Positions 32,194 to 43,199 of a stretch of DNA of 64,000 bases are shown here, in pieces. The notes below the pieces were generated by a model, which was not told the DNA's origin, searched no databases, and saw only the letters and a list, made by a program, of their open reading frames with translations. The stretch is taken from positions 49,621,294-49,685,293 of the forward strand of contig CM055099.1 in the NCBI GenBank assembly GCA_029204225.1, in the 5' to 3' direction. Position 1 is the stretch's first letter; every line of letters begins with the position of its first letter. Source of the stretch: Diphasiastrum complanatum. Lineage: Eukaryota > Streptophyta > Lycopodiopsida > Lycopodiales > Lycopodiaceae. The translations under genes were made by a program, and so were the position numbers.

Positions 32194-32430
32194 TGGCTCA
32201 GCCTGTATACTATGAATGCTATATCAGGTTTGGTGTTGTCTACAAGATATAATAATGATCCAATCAGCCTGCGATAGGGTGTCTTGGCCATTCGCTTCTC
32301 TTCTTAGAGAGTCTACGGACAATCTGCCTTGCTCAGTGTTGTTCCAGGTATCATGGGAGTATGCACGCCTTTGCATTTGAGCATGTTGAAATCTTATTGT
32401 CAGAGTATACTTTTGTTGGTGAAGATATAA
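32194..32430 (-). pseudogene. Copia C RT/RNase H connecting part
   Basis: Minus strand, one of three frames: MAKTPYRRLIGSLLYLVDNT and KPDIAFIVYRLSQFN, the conserved block between copia RT and RNase H. Upstream frames are shifted. It is bounded by the foldback on one side and the solo LTR on the other. Confidence 0.8.
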
Positions 32431-32435
32431 CTTAC

Positions 32436-33091
32436 TGTGCAAAAAGTGGATCTTGAATGGATCCAACCTCCCAAAAATACTTGGCTAAAATCTTTGCACA
32501 ACAAGCTACAAAAGCTAGAAATGGCAAAGCATCCTAATGCTACCTTTGATACACATGAACTTGACAAAGCATTAAAGAGACAAAAGAAACTAATAAAAGG
32601 TACTGATGGCAGCCAAAAACAACAGCATACCAGCCCTACAACAGCAGCCTACCACTTTTGGAAACCTCTTAAGATCATACACAAAAGCTTGAAGACAATA
32701 CACAAAGCAATGCTCTCAATGGAGGAAGAAACTGTGACAATGATCTATTGATCTCTCTCAACAATACAATAAGTTTCTCCAACCAGTTCTCCACAAATTT
32801 CAGCCTAATATAGGTGAGAGAGATGACTCTCTCTCCTCTCTCTAGAACCTAGGACCCAAATTTAGGACACTAGTAGCCTAAAATAGCCAATTTTGGCCTA
32901 TATGTCCAAATAACATGATTTTGGTGTCATTTCGAAGGTCCTGAAGTTTGAGATTTCTTCAACATGAAATATATACTAAAATAAAAGTATCTAGGCCTCT
33001 TTGACACATGTGAAATGTTAGATCCAAAACTATGTACAAAAATTGCCAATTTAGGCCTCAAACTAGCTAGGAAATGTTGACAATTTTCACA
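32436..33091 (-). repeat. Solo LTR of copia family D
   Basis: 656 bp, TG...CA, with perfect 5-bp target duplication CTTAC at 32431-32435 and 33092-33096. No internal sequence, so it is a solo LTR from recombination. The 104-codon open frame inside (32437-32751) is LTR sequence, not a gene. Confidence 0.9.
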
Positions 33092-33806
33092 CTTACCACC
33101 TTCAAAGTCTCTTTCGGATCGATCTGCAAACCTAGATAGATTCTTGCTTCTCCTAGGTCAGTGATCTCAAATATTTCAGAAATGTTTTTTTTTACATGTC
33201 AAACTAACTTGCCTTTTTTTTTTTTAAGAAAATTAGTGTATCGTCAACATAATCTACTAGAATAATAATTTCATCCTTGACATGTTTGATATAGACATTC
33301 GATTCAATGAATAAAGGCCTGAAGCCTAAATAACGTAGTGCTTCATCCTTTTTTCTTACCATTGTCTTGTTGCCTATTTCAGACCATAAATACTTTTATT
33401 CATGTGACATCCGTATTCTGGATATTCCTAGCTTACAAAGCCAAGTGGTTGATCTATGAATAAGTCCTCCTCTAAATCTGCATGCAAGAAAATAGTTTTC
33501 TCATCCACTATATGGATCATGAGCTACTGCATAAGCGAATAACAAGCGAATTGATATGTGTTTGACTACTAGTGATAATGTATCAGTGTAGTCAATCCCA
33601 TATTTCTGTGAAAAACCTTTCGCCACCAACCTTGCTTTGTATATGATGTTTTCTCCATCAGGACCTGTTTTGATCTTGTAGCCACTTGCATTTGACTGGT
33701 TTCCTTCCATCAGGTATAGGTGCAAGTGTCCATACATTGTTCTTATACATGGATGACAATTCGTCCTCCATTGTTTGAATCCAACGATCTTTATTTGGTC
33801 CGCCAA
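33092..33806 (-). pseudogene. Copia C reverse transcriptase
   Basis: Minus strand: [20 protein letters not shown] (the copia RT start), [15 protein letters not shown], a stop near 33500, then ESNVYIKHVKDEIIILVDYV with the catalytic Asp pair (VDYVDD) near 33245. Frameshifts and stops lie throughout. It is cut by the family D solo LTR at 33091. Confidence 0.8.
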
Positions 33807-34151
33807 TATTTTCTTCGAAGGTTCGTTAGTGAAGCCACAAAATTCATCATGACCATACCTTGTTAGTGGTTTGCGCTACCTTTTAGATCTTCTCACAGTC
33901 TGTATAGGTCTCGAATTCAAAGAAGCATCTTTGGGTTTGACCTGTTCTGCTTGAATTCGATATGGTATTTCGAGTCTTTCAGGTTCTCGAAATTGAACTC
34001 CCTCTGAATCACTATTGTGTCCGGATGGTAATTCTTCTTTATCATCTGCTTGTTTTACTTCTATAGATGGTAACTCATAATAATTCTTGAGAATTTCATA
34101 GCCGACTAAGTCATTGTCTGTTACGTACTTTGACTCATCAAATTTTACATC

Positions 34152-35140
34152 TCATACAACTTTTACTTTTCCACTTTCGGGTATGTAAACTCGATAATAT
34201 GAAGAATGCAACTCGAATCCTACCAAAAAACGTTGTTCTGTCTTTTCATCAAGTTTCTTCCTCAATTTGTCTGCTATGTGCATATAAACTGCACATCCAA
34301 ATGTCCGAACATGAGCCAGATTTGGCTTCGACTTCCACCATACTTCATGAGGAGTTTTATCCAACATTCTTGATTTCAGAATTCAATTTTGAAGATAGTT
34401 TAACGTAGCTACTGCTTGCGCCCATAACTCCTTTGGTACTTTTACATGAGCCATCATACACCTTCCAGCTTCCATAAGTGTACGATTTTTTCGTTCAACT
34501 ATTCCATTGTGCTGAGGTGTGTATGATGCTGTTTTTGTATGCATAATACCTTGATCAGTACAGAAAGCTTTGAATTCGTTGGAAATGTACTCACCTCCAC
34601 GACCTGTGTGAATTTGCTTCAAGTTGTTGCCTGCTTCTCAGCCCAATTCGTATACTCAACAAATTTCTCGAAAGCTTCTGATTTTGTACGAATAAAGTAT
34701 ACTACAACGAACTTGCTAAAGTCATCGATAAACGTAATGAAGTATTTTGCATCACCCAATGACAACACTTCAAATGGTCCACAAATATCTGAATGCACAA
34801 TTTTTAGTACCTTGATTGCTTTATAAACATCTTTACTAAAAGGTATCCGAGACATTTTTCCTTTAAGACATGATTCGTAGGTAGTTCGAATATCTCAAAT
34901 TTTGATTTCAACTCTTTCAATTCTCTGAATTTTGTTGGCTTGGTACAGAGCTTCCATGTTCATGTGACATAGCCTCTTGTGCCACATAATATCTGTTGAT
35001 TCTTGAGTTTGATTAGCTTGTTCAACTCTAGTTCGGATGCTCAAGTGATACAAATTACCATTTCTATTGCCTTTGGCAACCAGATTATCAAAATCTTTAT
35101 CAAACAATCTACAAGAGTTTCTTGTGAAGGTTACTGACAT
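34152..35140 (-). pseudogene. Copia C GAG-pre-integrase and integrase
   Basis: Minus strand 35140-34895: GNRNGNLYHLSIRTRVEQAN with IMWHKRLCHMNMEALYQANK (the His part of the zinc site). Integrase: KVLKIVHSDICGPFEVLSLG, FITFIDDFSKFVVVYF (34855-34619), then, after a shift, GRGGEYISNEFKAFC and YTPQHNGIVERKNRTLMEAG (34622-34383), the C-terminal VWWKSKPNLAHVRTFGCAVY (34367-34152). Three frame changes in about 1 kb. A very similar segment was captured by copia A (37153-37594). Confidence 0.85.
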
Positions 35141-35149
35141 TCCTGTGTC

Positions 35150-36054
35150 AACTATCTTAGCTACGGATAGAAGATCATTATCAAGAGTAGGAACATAGAG
35201 GACTTACTTTAGTTTCTTTTCACCCTGATTCGTGTCTAGCCGTAGTACACCAGTTCCATCAACTACAAAAATCGTCTCCAAGTATAATAAATGTTGAATA
35301 ATTCATCTTCTTATACTCAGACAATATTTGTTTTGAGAAAACAAAATGTGAGGTGGCTCTCGAATCAAGAACTACTTCTCGAATTTGTGAATTTGATGAA
35401 CAACATAAATCTTCAGAAATATATACTACTGAGTTTCTTGTTGTTCTCTCTTGTGTTGCTCTGGAACATTCTGGTTTGTCTTTGATGAAATTAGAATCTG
35501 AAGGTTTGTTTCGATTCTGCTCCTTTTTGTTTCTGGGATTCTGATAACACTCTATTGCTGCATTGACCCTCTTTATGACAATGAATGCATTTAATCTTTG
35601 GATTTAACCAATATTTGTCTACTCTATGACCTAATTTTCTGCATCTGTTGCAGATCTTCTTTTCACCAGAATTTTTCTATTGCTTTCTAGATTGTCGATC
35701 ATTTGTCTTTGATTCTTCTGAATGATTTCCGTTCTTCTTAAATGACTCCCTCTTAGACTTAGACTTCTTTGAAGATTTATTCTTCTGAGTGAAAAGACCT
35801 TTTTCGGAATCACCATTGTCATCATAATGTTCGCGTGCTTCTACTTCCTTTTTGACTCCATCTATCGCTTTTTGAAGTGTCATGGTCGAATCTTTCGCAA
35901 GTAAAGTTTGAGTTGTGTGGAATGACCTGGGTAGGGTGCAAAGATAATAGCTAAGCTGTTTTTCCTTTGAGATCGCATTTTTGGTACCGGAAAACAAAGG
36001 CTTTATCTTTCACACGAATGTGGTCAGGTCTTTGCCATCCCATTGTAGGTAAGT
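35150..36054 (-). pseudogene. Copia C Gag (later part), zinc knuckle and protease
   Basis: Minus strand 35997-35677: AISKEKQLSYYLCTLPRSFH and STMTLQKAIDGVKKEVEARE, matching G's gag (52880-53090), then a Lys/Ser-rich tail. The knuckle near 35650-35610 reads CNRCRKLGHRVDKYW, with the last Cys replaced by Tyr. The protease near 35390 reads VVLDSRATSHFVFS, so the catalytic D-S-G is D-S-R. The upstream gag half lies beyond copia A at 41258-41518. Confidence 0.75.
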
Positions 36055-36704
36055 TGTGAAAGATTCAACTAGTTTAATCACATTCTGCAATATTTTCATA
36101 TTTGGCATATTTAGACCAAAACTTATTTTAGACTTAGAAGTTGACTTTTCAAAGTTCATTAGTCTAAATTTCATTTGAATAAACACTTTTTGAAAGTGTG
36201 GGAAAGATAGAATGCGAGTTTGAGTAGATTCAATTTGAATAAGTTGGGTACATTGAATCTAGACCCAAAATTGGTAGGGTTAGCATTTTGGTGAGAAAGC
36301 CAAGTGGCCAAATAGGGTTTGGACCTGTTATAAAAGGATGTAACTCGTGGAGAGAGTCATATTCTCTCTTCTCTATCTCATTTCATGCTTATACATGGTT
36401 CTCTTGGGTTCTACTATCCATTGGTGCACTATCTTGGTGATTGCTTGCAATTCTATGTGTAGAATGATCTATATTTGCTATTTTTGGATCCACACGTGTG
36501 AAATACAGTAGCTTGCTGGTTTTGTACGGACAGCAATAGTACATAATCATTTCATTCAAGTTTAATCAAGCTCTATTAGTGTTTGCATCTCAAATTGTGT
36601 GTAGATTCTGATTTTTCTACATTGGTGAGATTCGTAGTGTATTTCCCTTTCTAACCAAAGATCATTCAAGTAGATTGGATCTTAAGGATATGAAATCTTT
36701 CACA
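36055..36704 (+). repeat. Copia A 5' LTR
   Basis: 650 bp, TGTGAAAGATTC...GAAATCTTTCACA, with a TATA box (TTATAAAAGG near 36330). Imperfect terminal inverted repeat TGTGAAAGAT/ATCTTTCACA. Confidence 0.92.
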
Positions 36705-36716
36705 TGGTATCAGAGC
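36705..36716 (+). other. Copia A primer-binding site (initiator-Met tRNA)
   Basis: TGGTATCAGAGC directly after the LTR. Confidence 0.92.
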
Positions 36717-37152
36717 TTGTGTTTCAGGTTATGAAGAAGGAAATCAGATCTATCAATGATTTGGTGAAGATATCAAGTCTAGAGCATGCTAGAGAGGATT
36801 CTACACCAAAATCGGATTTTTTGCTTTTGTAGATTGGATCTTTTGTAGATCGAAACACTGAATAGGTCAATATACTTGTTCAATTCTGATTTTTGAATTC
36901 ACATATTGGATTTGGCCAATTTTTGGATCATTGGTTCAGCCTAAGTGGTGGCTTATAGATTGCATATCAAATTTTCAGCATTTGCACGTAGATTTGGAAT
37001 AGTCAATTTTTTGTGATTTTGTCAAAACTCTAATTTTGATTGGATCTCTAGATAGTGAGGTTGTTGGACTTCATTTTAGTGTGTTTCAATCTTAGGAAGT
37101 GGAAAAAGTCATTAGATTGAGGATAGATCATAGGTTGATCAAGATTCCATCG

Positions 37153-37594
37153 AAGGAGTCGAAATCAAAAGTAGAGATATTCGAACTACCTGCGAATCCT
37201 GTCTTAAAGGCAAAATGACGATAACACCTTTCAATAAGGATGTTTATAAAGCAACTAAGGTACTAGAAATTGTGCATTCAGATATTTGTGGACCATTCGG
37301 AGTATTGTCTTTAGGTGATGCAAAATACTTCATTACGTTTATTGATGACTTCAGCAAGTTTGTTGTGGTATACTTTATTCGTACAAAATCTGAAGCTTTT
37401 GAGAAATTCGTTGAGTATACGAATTGGGCTGAGAAGCAGAGGCAATAAGTTGAAGCAAATTCGTACAAATCATGGAGGTGAGTACATTTTCAACGAATTC
37501 AAAGCTTATTGTATTGATCAAGGTATTATGCATACAAAGACTGCATCTTACACACCTCAGCACAATGGAATAGCTGAACGAAGAAATCGTACAC
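37153..37594 (+). pseudogene. Captured copia C-type integrase segment in the copia A leader
   Basis: In copia B the leader runs GATTCCATGATTCTATGTG (about 22830-22850). In A the same text is split between CCAT and GATTCTATG by about 440 bp that encode, on the same strand, CESCLKGKMTITPFNKDVYK, VHSDICGPFGVLSLGDAKYF, DDFSKFVVVYF, a frameshift, then YTPQHNGIAERRNRTL. This is the end of GAG-pre-integrase plus the integrase core of copia C type, not of A's own type, which lies further on at 38400. There is no LTR, TSD or inverted repeat around it. Confidence 0.85.
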
Positions 37595-37749
37595 TGATTC
37601 TATGTGCTGATTTGCTTGGATAAGTGTTAGAAGAGAATTTGTGAGATAGTTTCAAATCTTGGTGATTTCTTTTGAAAGCATTTGTTGTTGTTCAAAGGAG
37701 TGCTTTGTGCATTGAAGCAGGTTGAAAGAGAAGATCAGGTCATTGCTAT

Positions 37750-38337
37750 ATGGCAACCTCAATCGGAGTCATGTTGGAAGCCAATGATAGGCTTACCTCA
37801 AGTAACTATTCATTGTGGAAAGTGAGGATGGAGTCACTTCTTGAGATGAATGATGTTTTGGATATTGTTTTAGGCTTGGAGGAGAGACCAACAACACAAC
37901 AAGATCAATTGAGGTATGACAAGAGGGCCAAGAAGGCTCTACACATGATAAAGATGAATGCTACCAATGAGCTTCTCAAGGAAGTTGGTAAGTGCACATC
38001 ATTTTTGGAAGCTTGGAATTCATTGAAGAAGCTTTAGGAATCCAAGTCTACTTCTAGAGTGTTGACTCTAAGAAGGCAAATCTTTTCTTGTTTGCAAAAG
38101 AATGAAAAAAGTCCAAGTACTTTTGTTTTGAGAATGAAAGCAGTGAATGATGAGTTAGCTTGCATAGATGAAAGCATTAAGGAAGGAGAGCTTAAGGAAC
38201 ACCTCAACTTCAAGTCATTGGAGGTATTGGCAAGGAAGAAGGTTGTGATTGGTCTTCCAAGTTCCTTAAGTAATGACAAGCATGTTTGTGAGTCTTGTGC
38301 TTTGTCTAAGTCACATAGACTAACTACCTTATACTAG
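37750..38337 (+). pseudogene. Copia A Gag joined by deletion to GAG-pre-integrase
   Basis: ATG 37750 (MATSIGVMLEANDR) begins the Gag with SLWKVRMESLLEM, interrupted by a TAG at 38035-38037. The later frame reads LTLRRQIFSCLQ, LACIDESIKEGEL, then without transition HLNFKSLEVLARKKVVIGLP and CESCALSKSHR. Compared with B and F, the gag C-terminus, the zinc knuckle, the protease and the start of GAG-pre-integrase (about 1 kb) are missing. The element therefore needs Gag and protease in trans. Confidence 0.85.
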
Positions 38338-38422
38338 ATCTATTTCTAGATCTACAAAGCCTTTTCAACTTGTACATTCGGATATTCATGGATTTACTAC
38401 AATTAGCAATAGTGGAGCTAAG

Positions 38423-40645
38423 ATGTATGTAACATTCATTGATGATTTTAGTAGATTTTGTTGGATCTATCTACTAAAGAGCAAGGATGAAGTGTATGAT
38501 GTCTTTGTCAAGTTCAAGAACGCAAGGGAGAACCAATTTTCCACAAAGATCAAGTGCTTGAGAGGTGACAATGGTGATGAGTACATATCTAACAAGTTCA
38601 AGGCCTTTTGTGATGAGCATGGGATCAAGAGGGAGTATACAACATCAAGGACCCCACAACTAAATGGAGTGGCTGAAAGGAAGAATAGAACTTTATGTGA
38701 AAGTGCTAAAGCTATGAGGTTAAGTGCTAATCTTGACAAACCATTTTGGGATCAAGCTTTGTTGTGTGCCAATTTCTTGTGCAATAGGTGGCCGAGTGCT
38801 ATTTTGGATGGAAGGACACCTTTTGAGATGCTATTCAGAAGGAGGCAAAGTGTCAACTTTCTAAGAACCTTTGGATGCACATGCTATGTCAACATTACTC
38901 TTGATGATAGGACCAAGGAGGATCCATCTTCAAGAAGAGGTATTTTTGTTGGATATACTGAGGTGAGTAAAGCCTACAAGGTTTACATTCCTTCTACTAA
39001 CAAAGTGATTGTTGGTAGAGATGTCATTTTTTATGAGGGGAACATTCCAAAGGTGTCTTCAGGCATGATTGATGGTAAAGTGGATGGATCTAACATTCTT
39101 GATGTTCATGAGAAGGATCCTACTTTGGATGGTGGTGATGATGGACCTTCATCAAGTCAAAAGCCAAGGAGAACATCAAGAGAAAGACAAGTACTTTCAA
39201 GGCTCACATATGATCAAAAGGGTAAGCAAGTAGTTTTTGGAGATTATGTTGCTTTTCTAACCTCTTTGGATGAGCCTACAAGTGTAGATCAAGCAAGGAA
39301 AGAAGAGGAGTGGATCCAAGCAATGGATCTCGAGTATCAAGCTCTTATGAAGAATGGAACATGGAGATTGGTGGAGTTGCCTAAGGACAAGAAAGCTATT
39401 AGATGCAAATGGATCTTCAAGGTGAAGAAAAACCAAGATGGATCTATCAACAAGTACAAGGCAAGGCTAGTGGCAAAAGGATATGCTCAACAACAAGGAA
39501 TTGGCTATGATGAGACCTTTGCACCCATGGCAAAGATGGTAAGCATTCGAGTCATCATTTTACTTGCTACACTTTATGGATGGGATCTATGGCAAATGGA
39601 CATTTCAAATGCATTCTTGAATGGTGATCTTGAGGAGGAAGTATACATGGAGGAGCCCGAGAGCGACATTTCATCAACAAAGCCAAATCATGTGTGTCTT
39701 CTACAAAAGAGTTTGTATGGCCTTAAGCAAGCACGAAGGAGTTGGTATGCTAAGCTTAACACTTTTTTACTCTCTCAAGGCTTTGTTATGAGTGAGTATG
39801 ATCATTCACTTTATTATAGGTTTGTTGGAAATGATGTTACCATCTTGCTAATCTATGTGGATGATATCATCTTGAGTGGTGGAGACAATCAAGATGTGGA
39901 GGATATCAAGAATGCTCTTAAGGAGGAGTTTGAGGTGCATGATCTTGGTAATTTGCATTACATTTTAGGAATAGAAGTCATTAGATCTTCTCAATCTACT
40001 TTCATTTGTCAAGACAAGTATGCTAATTCTATTCTAGAAAGATTTCATATGGTAGATGCAAAAGCTATTGATACATCTATGGAGTCTCATGTAAAGCTAA
40101 CTATAAGAGGTAATGAAAGATCCTTCAAGGACATTACTCTCTATAGAAAGCTAGTTGGTTCACTCATCTATCTAACTATTACTAGACCTGATCTAAGCTA
40201 TTGTGTTGGAAGATTGAGTCAAATCATGCAAGATCCTAGTGAGGAGCATTGGAAGCTAAGAAAGTGAGTTTTGAGGTACATCATTGGAACTCGAGATTTT
40301 GGCATATTGTATGAGGGATCATCACCTAATCTTTTTGGATTTTCAGATTCGAACTATGCTGGAGATGTAATGGATAGGAAATCCATTAGTGCTTATTGTA
40401 TTTTCATAGGTGATGGAGCTATATCATGGATGTCAAAGAAACAAGCCACTATCTCATTGTCATCTAGTGAGGCCGAGTACAAAGATCTTATACATTGCAC
40501 AAAGGAGATGGTATGGATCAAGAGGATGATCAAGGATCTTCACTTGCTAGATTTTTCAGAAAGTCCAATCATCTTCTGTGACAATCAATCAGCCCAAAGA
40601 ATGGCATCCAATCCTATCTTTCATGCTAGGAGCAAGCCCATTTGA
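38423..40645 (+). pseudogene. Copia A integrase, reverse transcriptase and RNase H (long open frame)
   Basis: 614 codons open, then a TGA at 40265-40267 and the same protein from 40271. Integrase: DDFSRFCWIYLLKSKDE, RGDNGDEYISNKFKAFC, RTPQLNGVAERKNRTL, LRTFGCTCYVN. Linker: [94 protein letters not shown], catalytic LIYVDDIILSG, LHYILGIEV. RNase H: GFSDSNYAGDVMDRKSISAY, SLSSSEAEY, FCDNQSAQRMASNPIFHARS. A frameshift near 40645 moves the last 60 residues to the frame ending at 40832 (DIFTKALGKDL). This is the best preserved pol in the window. The stop at 40265 is probably a TGG to TGA change. Confidence 0.9.
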
Positions 40646-40817
40646 GATACAATATCATTTTGTGAGGGAGCGAGTCATTGCAAAGGAGGTGGAGCTTCAA
40701 CATGTGTCTTCAAGGGAATGTGTAACTGATATCTTTACCAAAGCCTTGGGAAAAGACTTGTTCATGAAGCATAGGACTTCACTTGGAGTATTATCAAAGT
40801 CTATGCTAAAACTAGTT

Positions 40818-40827
40818 GAAGAGGGAG
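40818..40827 (+). other. Copia A polypurine tract
   Basis: GAAGAGGGAG directly before the 3' LTR; the same tract precedes the LTRs of F (59590-59599) and D. Confidence 0.85.
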
Positions 40828-41257
40828 TGTGAAAGATTCAACTAGTTTCTTCACATTTTGCAATATTTTCATATTTGGCATATTGAGGCCAAAACTTGTT
40901 TTAGACTTAGAGGTTGACTTTTCAAAGTTCACTAGTCTAAATTTCATTTGAATAAACACTTTTTGAAAGTGTGGGAAAGATAGAATGCAAGTTTGAGTAG
41001 ATTCAATTTGAATAAGTTGGGTACATTGAATCTAGACCCAAAATTAGTAGGGTTAGCATTTTGGTGGGAAAGCCAAGTGGCCAAATAGGGTTTGGATCTG
41101 CTATAAAAGGATGTAACTTGTGGAGAGAGTCATCTTCTCTCTTCTCTATCTCATTACATGCTTACACATTGTTCTCTTGGGTTCTACTATCCATTGGTGC
41201 ACTATCTTGGTGATTGCTTGTAATTCTGTGTAGAATGATCTATATTTGCTATTTTTG
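40828..41257 (+). repeat. Copia A 3' LTR, truncated
   Basis: Matches the first 430 bp of the 5' LTR very closely, then stops in ...TTGCTATTTTTG, where C gag begins. Confidence 0.9.
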
Positions 41258-41518
41258 TTGAAGTCGATAAAAGATCTAGCATTATGTCGTCATGCACTGA
41301 AGACACAATAATTGCTATAGCTTTGTCATTTTTCTCCATCTATTCATGAAGTTCCTTGCCAGGAGCAATTGGCTAGCGTCTTCTGATGGTTCTACCCATT
41401 GCCATAGACCTTCGCCCTTTAGTACGAGTGAAGTTTTTAACTTCCAGACTAAATAGTTCAAACCTTCTACATCCAAGATCGTACTGATCTTAGATTGAAT
41501 GTTGCTGATCGAAGACAT
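41258..41518 (-). pseudogene. Copia C Gag, N-terminal part
   Basis: ATG at 41518 on the minus strand: SSISNIQSKISTILDVEGLN and YLVWKLKTSLVLKGEGLWQW, matching the Gag start of element G (52493). A frameshift occurs near 41320. It stops at the copia A junction. A degenerate primer-binding site (minus TGGTAAGAGC, 41597-41588) lies between it and the LTR. Confidence 0.85.
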
Positions 41519-41598
41519 CTTCCAATCTTTTGATTTGGCTCTTGATGGATATAAGGCTATATGATCTCACTGTATATCACTATATTTGCTCTTACCAC

Positions 41599-42604
41599 TG
41601 TAGGAAAGGTTATGCGAAACTGTTAGAAAGGTTCTGTGAATTCTTCCTTAGAGAATGCGATTAGAGGTTGAATAAATCATACCAATATCAACGTTTTTAA
41701 TCATGCCTGAATCTTATCTATGTACTAATAGAGCAGTTCTATTATGATTAAATTATGCATGTGGAAATATGGGCAGAAATTGGAAATATATTCACGAATG
41801 TGATAGACAATTAGATAATCAGATAAATGACTGAAACTTTGATTAGAAAATAAATTTTTATAATTATGAGTTTGAATCAATATACATTTTTCTTGTTGCC
41901 TTGTGGTATCTCTTTTACAAAGAGTATGTAAGTGCGCAAGTGCATAAGTAAATAAGTCAGTCTAAGTCTAAGTCTGAGTTTGAATATGAGAGTATGTTAT
42001 TACTATAAGTGCACATGTATTTAAATTGTTACAGGATAAGTCCTTTGGCCTTTTTCCTTCTGTCATAGAATCCAATGGTTTTGAAGGTTGATATTCAACA
42101 ACGTTCTGGTTTCTCAGAGTCGAATAAATTTTGTTCATGAATATTTCGCAACAATCTGTCTCTTCGTTTCAGCTTTGTGTTTTGCAAATTGTTCACAACA
42201 CTTGTCTCTTTGCGACATTTTCGTCATTCGCGAATTGTTCCTGATAGATGACAATTCTTGAGCTTGAAGGAAGCTAGAATATTTCACGAACTGTTCGAGA
42301 TAGTTTTGCGACAGGTGAGCTTGAAGAACAGTCCAAAAGATTTTGCGAATTGTTCACGACAATTTCGCGACATCTGAGGCTTGAACAAAAAACAGAAAAA
42401 ATTTTGCGACAAGATTCTGTTCGCGAATCTTTCGAGCTTCAACAAGAAAGCCACGAGCTTTCACAAGACACTGTTTCATGAATCTTTTTGAGTTGGTCAC
42501 GAATAAAAAAAGTTTCGAGTTCATGTTCGTTTCTTTCTCATCCTTTTAAGTAGATTGCGAGCTTTGTTGGTAGAATCAAGATCTGTTTGGTCAGTTGTTC
42601 TACA
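41599..42604 (-). repeat. Copia C 5' LTR
   Basis: 1006 bp, homologous along its length to 29584-30592, with scattered substitutions and small indels. Confidence 0.9.
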
Positions 42605-43199
42605 GACAAAACCACACCCATAGGATCAGAACCATAAGTGTCTGTCTCAACTGAGCTGCCTGCTGCTGCTGCTACTGCTCGTCCGCGTTGTTGGGCCTGG
42701 TGGAGTAAGGCCTCATGTTGTACTAGGACTTCCTTTGGGACCTGAGAGGGTTTAAGGCTCCCTCCGAATTCAGCATCAGCCCCGATGTCACTGGATAAAA
42801 TGTCGTGAGGAACGTCGGCTTCTGTGCTGATCGCCTTCCCTTTCTGCTTCTTAGTTGGTGGTGCTGGTGAAGCTGGTTCTGCTGTCAATTGGGAGCTAGC
42901 TCGCTTCTTAGAGCTCAAATAGATATCATAAAGCTCTTTGATGGCGGCAACCGCCTGAGACCCCAATTGTTTGGTGACCAACATGTGGAGGAAATATCCA
43001 CACTTGGTAGTTGGTTTTCTGGCTTTCAAGGGCCCCACACAGCTTTTTTGTTACCTTCTCAGCCCACTTGTAATTTTGAGTGGGATCGTCCATGGTGATG
43101 GTCAAAGACTAGAAAGAAAAATGCAAAGAGATACTACCAAAAAGCTACAAGAAGCAACATCAACTCCACCTTTTGATGTAAGCACTAGCTCTGATACCA
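42605..43199 (-). pseudogene. Element E: primer-binding site and 5' part of unknown ORF
   Basis: Minus strand: TGGTATCAGAGC at 43199-43188, a leader of about 95 bp, ATG at 43093 (MDDPTQNYKWAEKV), a frameshift near 43030, then AVAAIKELYDIYLSSKKRAS, a basic, nuclear-signal-like TKKQKGK, an acidic part, QHEALLHQAQQRGRAVAAAA, and DPMGVVLS, where copia C inserted. The ORF continues at 29583. An LTR should lie just right of 43200, but only noncoding DNA with a possible end is seen. No match to known gag motifs (no zinc knuckle, no UBN2 pattern). The protein is unidentified. Confidence 0.45.

Larger units (their letters stand above)
36055..41257 (+). mobile_element. Copia element A, nearly full length, inserted in copia C gag
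   Basis: 5' LTR 36055-36704, primer-binding site 36705-36716, leader with a captured integrase segment (37153-37594), gag start at 37750, a deletion from gag into GAG-pre-integrase, integrase-RT-RNase H (38423-40830), polypurine tract (40818-40827), 3' LTR 40828-41257, truncated at 430 of 650 bp. The sequence TAAGT (36050-36054) is the left flank; the right duplication is lost with the LTR end. C gag text resumes at 41258, with a piece of C gag missing. Confidence 0.92.
29584..42604 (-). mobile_element. Copia element C with three nested insertions
   Basis: LTRs at 29584-30592 (3') and 41599-42604 (5'), flanked by GACAG (29579-29583) and GACAA (42605-42609), a target duplication with one change. 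Minus-strand order: gag (41518-41258 and 36054-35600), protease, GAG-pre-integrase, integrase, RT, RNase H, polypurine tract (30605-30593). Insertions: copia A (36055-41257), family D solo LTR (32436-33091) and a Mutator-like foldback (31186-32184). Without them the element is about 6.1 kb. Confidence 0.9.

Noticed and set aside
32437-32751. 104-codon ORF
   Set aside because: Lies entirely in the family D solo LTR; the homologous LTR at 27651-28305 has the frame broken.
27651-33091. The two 655-bp repe­ats as the LTR pair of one element
   Set aside because: The copy at 32436-33091 has its own perfect TSD (CTTAC), so it is an independent solo LTR.
38467-38739. Minus-strand ORFs at 24450-24818 and 38467-38739 that resemble each other
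   Set aside because: They are antisense shadows of the homologous copia integrase segments of B and A.
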